64,000 bases of DNA from the NCBI RefSeq assembly GCF_000421585.1, contig NZ_ATXH01000006.1, forward strand, positions 39,728-103,727, written 5' to 3'. Each line of letters opens with the position of its first letter. Within the stretch, counting starts at the first letter, position 1. The notes under the pieces were generated by a model, which did no database searches, had not been told where the DNA came from, and saw only the letters and a list, made by a program, of their open reading frames with translations. This document shows positions 63,029-64,000 of this stretch, piece after piece. A program made the translations under genes and the position numbers. This stretch comes from Thermodesulfatator atlanticus DSM 21156 (GTDB taxonomy: Bacteria > Desulfobacterota > Thermodesulfobacteria > Thermodesulfobacteriales > Thermodesulfatatoraceae).

Positions 63029-63318
63029 GTTATTGAATCATAATGGGAACACTCTTTATTCGGCAAGGAGTCTCGGCCTGACAACATAGTCGCCATGGGA
63101 TCTCAGGAACTCTTTGGTTGGCCTGTCCCTTTAAGATCTTTGTCACAGGACTGGGGGCATTAAAGGCTCGACGTTGCCAAGGATCCGTTCCTATTTTTCG
63201 AAAACGAAAAATGGGAACGGATCCCTAGCGGTTGTGCTTACAACTCTTTTTTGTAGTTTTGCAAAGGTCTCGTCGCATATGAAAACCCAGGTAGTCTATT
63301 TAGAAAGGATCACCGAAG
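63029..63318. other. intergenic region without a recognised gene
   Basis: About 290 nt between the Clp1-like start and the outlying CRISPR repeat. Apart from the 44-bp palindrome listed separately and a minor GTTGT...ACAAC hairpin near 63230, I see no gene or RNA. Confidence 0.5.
63181..63224. repeat. 44-bp near-perfect palindrome
   Basis: Two 20-bp arms (63181-63200 and 63205-63224), one mismatch (T opposite G), and a 4-nt AAAA loop. Both ends are GGATCC. No T run follows on either strand, so a terminator is unlikely. It could be a small inverted-repeat element, a protein site or an RNA hairpin. Confidence 0.9.
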
Positions 63319-63348
63319 GGCTCCATTCCTTTTAGTTAGGCTGCAAAC
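63319..63348 (-). CRISPR. isolated CRISPR repeat copy beyond the array end
   Basis: Identical to the 30-nt array repeat at 28 of 30 positions (differences at plus-strand positions 2 and 3). It is 487 nt from the next repeat. On the minus strand it encodes the end of the HTH gene: residues LQPN and the stop codon at 63332-63334 fall inside it. Confidence 0.85.
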
Positions 63349-63802
63349 CCGAACATATTTCTACAACTGTCCCACAGTAGGGACACCTGCAGAAGGGTTT
63401 TTCCCTTTCAACCCAAAAAATTCCTTCGCATTCGCCGCACTGCACACGATACATACGTGCGGCTTGAGAAAGAATTTCGTCTATGTAGGCACTAAGAATA
63501 GTGCCACAATCTTCTGCCCGCTTTTTGAGGAACTCTAAGGTTTTTTCGTCTATGCGGGCATAGACTTTTTTGCGAGGACCTGTCCCTTCTTCTTCCCATA
63601 GAGGGGCAGGTTCAATTAGATGGACTAAAGACACTCCAAGGGTGCGGGCAATTTTTTCCATGGTGGCAAGCGTGCGGCCACCAGGGTCGGAAATGGCAAG
63701 CTCGAGTGTGCGCTTGGCTATGCCAGCCTGCTTGGCAAGCTTTTCATAAGTGAGTTCTCTTCTTTGCATGAGTTTTTTGATTTTTGCTCCAATATGGTCC
63801 AT
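63332..63802 (-). CDS. HTH / ribbon-helix-helix-like / zinc-ribbon regulator at the CRISPR array end
   Basis: 156 residues. N-terminal Xre-type HTH (~5-62: LTYEKLAKQAGIAKRTLELAIS), a segment at ~80-112 (YARIDEKTLEFLKKRAEDCG) resembling an Arc/ribbon-helix-helix fold, and a zinc ribbon with C122, C125, C140, C143. ATG is preceded by AGGAGGCTCTATA on the minus strand. The gene lies 34 nt from the array's last repeat, is read in the inferred direction of pre-crRNA transcription, and its last codons and stop sit in an outlying repeat. A role in CRISPR control is possible but inferred from position only. Confidence 0.82.
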   Translation of the reverse strand: MDHIGAKIKKLMQRRELTYEKLAKQAGIAKRTLELAISDPGGRTLATMEKIARTLGVSLVHLIEPAPLWEEEGTGPRKKVYARIDEKTLEFLKKRAEDCGTILSAYIDEILSQAARMYRVQCGECEGIFWVEREKPFCRCPYCGTVVEICSGLQPN

Positions 63803-63835
63803 TATAGAGCCTCCTTTTATTCGCTACTTTCCTAC

Positions 63836-64000
63836 GTTTCCATTCCTTTTAGTTAGGCGCAAACTTTCAAATAAACATCGCCAATCTTTATATTTGCCTG
63901 TTTCCATTCCTTTTAGTTAGGCTGCAAACAACTTCAGTGCATTCAGAATCATTGCAACCACCACAAGTTTCCATTCCTTTTAGTTAGGCTGCAAACTCCT
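63836..64000 (-). CRISPR. CRISPR array, trailer end, continuing past the window
   Basis: Three 30-nt repeats: 63836-63864 (29 nt, one T deleted), 63900-63929 and 63967-63996 (identical to each other), with spacers of 35 and 37 nt. The reverse complement ends in ATGGAAAC, like the 5' handle of many type I/III crRNAs in thermophiles, so transcription is probably right to left, with the leader beyond the window. The deletion-bearing first repeat here would then be the oldest, at the trailer end. Confidence 0.93.

Noticed and set aside
63181..63224. Palindrome as rho-independent terminator
   Set aside because: No T run follows on either strand.

Overview
This looks like chromosomal DNA from a thermophilic, sulfur-metabolising Gram-negative bacterium, most like the Thermodesulfobacteriota (Thermodesulfatator/Thermosulfurimonas type). 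Support comes from a two-cysteine DsrC, an RpoH of deltaproteobacterial type, a DUF3373-like outer-membrane protein, a ThiD-ThiN fusion, and a TtuA tRNA thiolase whose cluster cysteines fall at residues 130, 133 and 222 as in thermophile TtuA. The taxonomic call is an inference. Most of the window is core genome, tightly packed, with many 4- to 30-nt gene overlaps.

Layout. 1-5.4 kb: a histidine kinase cut by the window edge with a degraded ATP-binding domain, a HIT protein, a PflX-like radical SAM protein, dsrC with two promoters, and the DUF3373-like protein. 5.4-11.3 kb: queE and queD behind tRNA-Cys and tRNA-Met, a peptide-binding protein, ttuA and yihY. 11.3-15.7 kb: pilMNOPQ for the type IV pilus. 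15.9-19.1 kb: lepA, lepB and a FeeM-like acyltransferase. 19.1-28.8 kb: a minus-strand run from rpmH through rnpA, yidD, yidC, jag, mnmE, thiDN, gatC and gatA to HDOD and GGDEF signalling proteins. 28.9-34 kb: purB, a Nudix enzyme, tRNA-Val, the rpsF-rpsR-rplI operon interrupted by a toxin-antitoxin-like pair, dnaB and rpmB. 34-50.3 kb: rel, mutM, transport and CBS membrane proteins, mnmG, rpoH, a TPR protein, a LolB-like lipoprotein, panB, ruvB, ruvA, ruvC and yebC.

50.6-64 kb is the accessory-looking part. A 1162-residue protein joins a four-cluster ferredoxin domain to a tetrathionate-reductase-like molybdenum catalytic subunit. Next come a periplasmic transglutaminase-like protein and, 9 nt after it, a tRNA with tRNA-Sec architecture (6-bp D stem with 4-nt loop, 8-bp variable arm, 8-9-bp acceptor) but a GCA (cysteine) anticodon. 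Two moeA genes, coaE, rluD, trmH, an Rpn-like nuclease with a 12-bp tandem repeat, and a Clp1-type polynucleotide kinase follow. The window ends in the trailer end of a CRISPR array. A small HTH/zinc-ribbon gene sits between the array and an outlying repeat copy that encodes the protein's last residues and stop codon.

The strongest leads are the selC-like tRNA with the GCA anticodon and the regulator gene embedded at the CRISPR array end.
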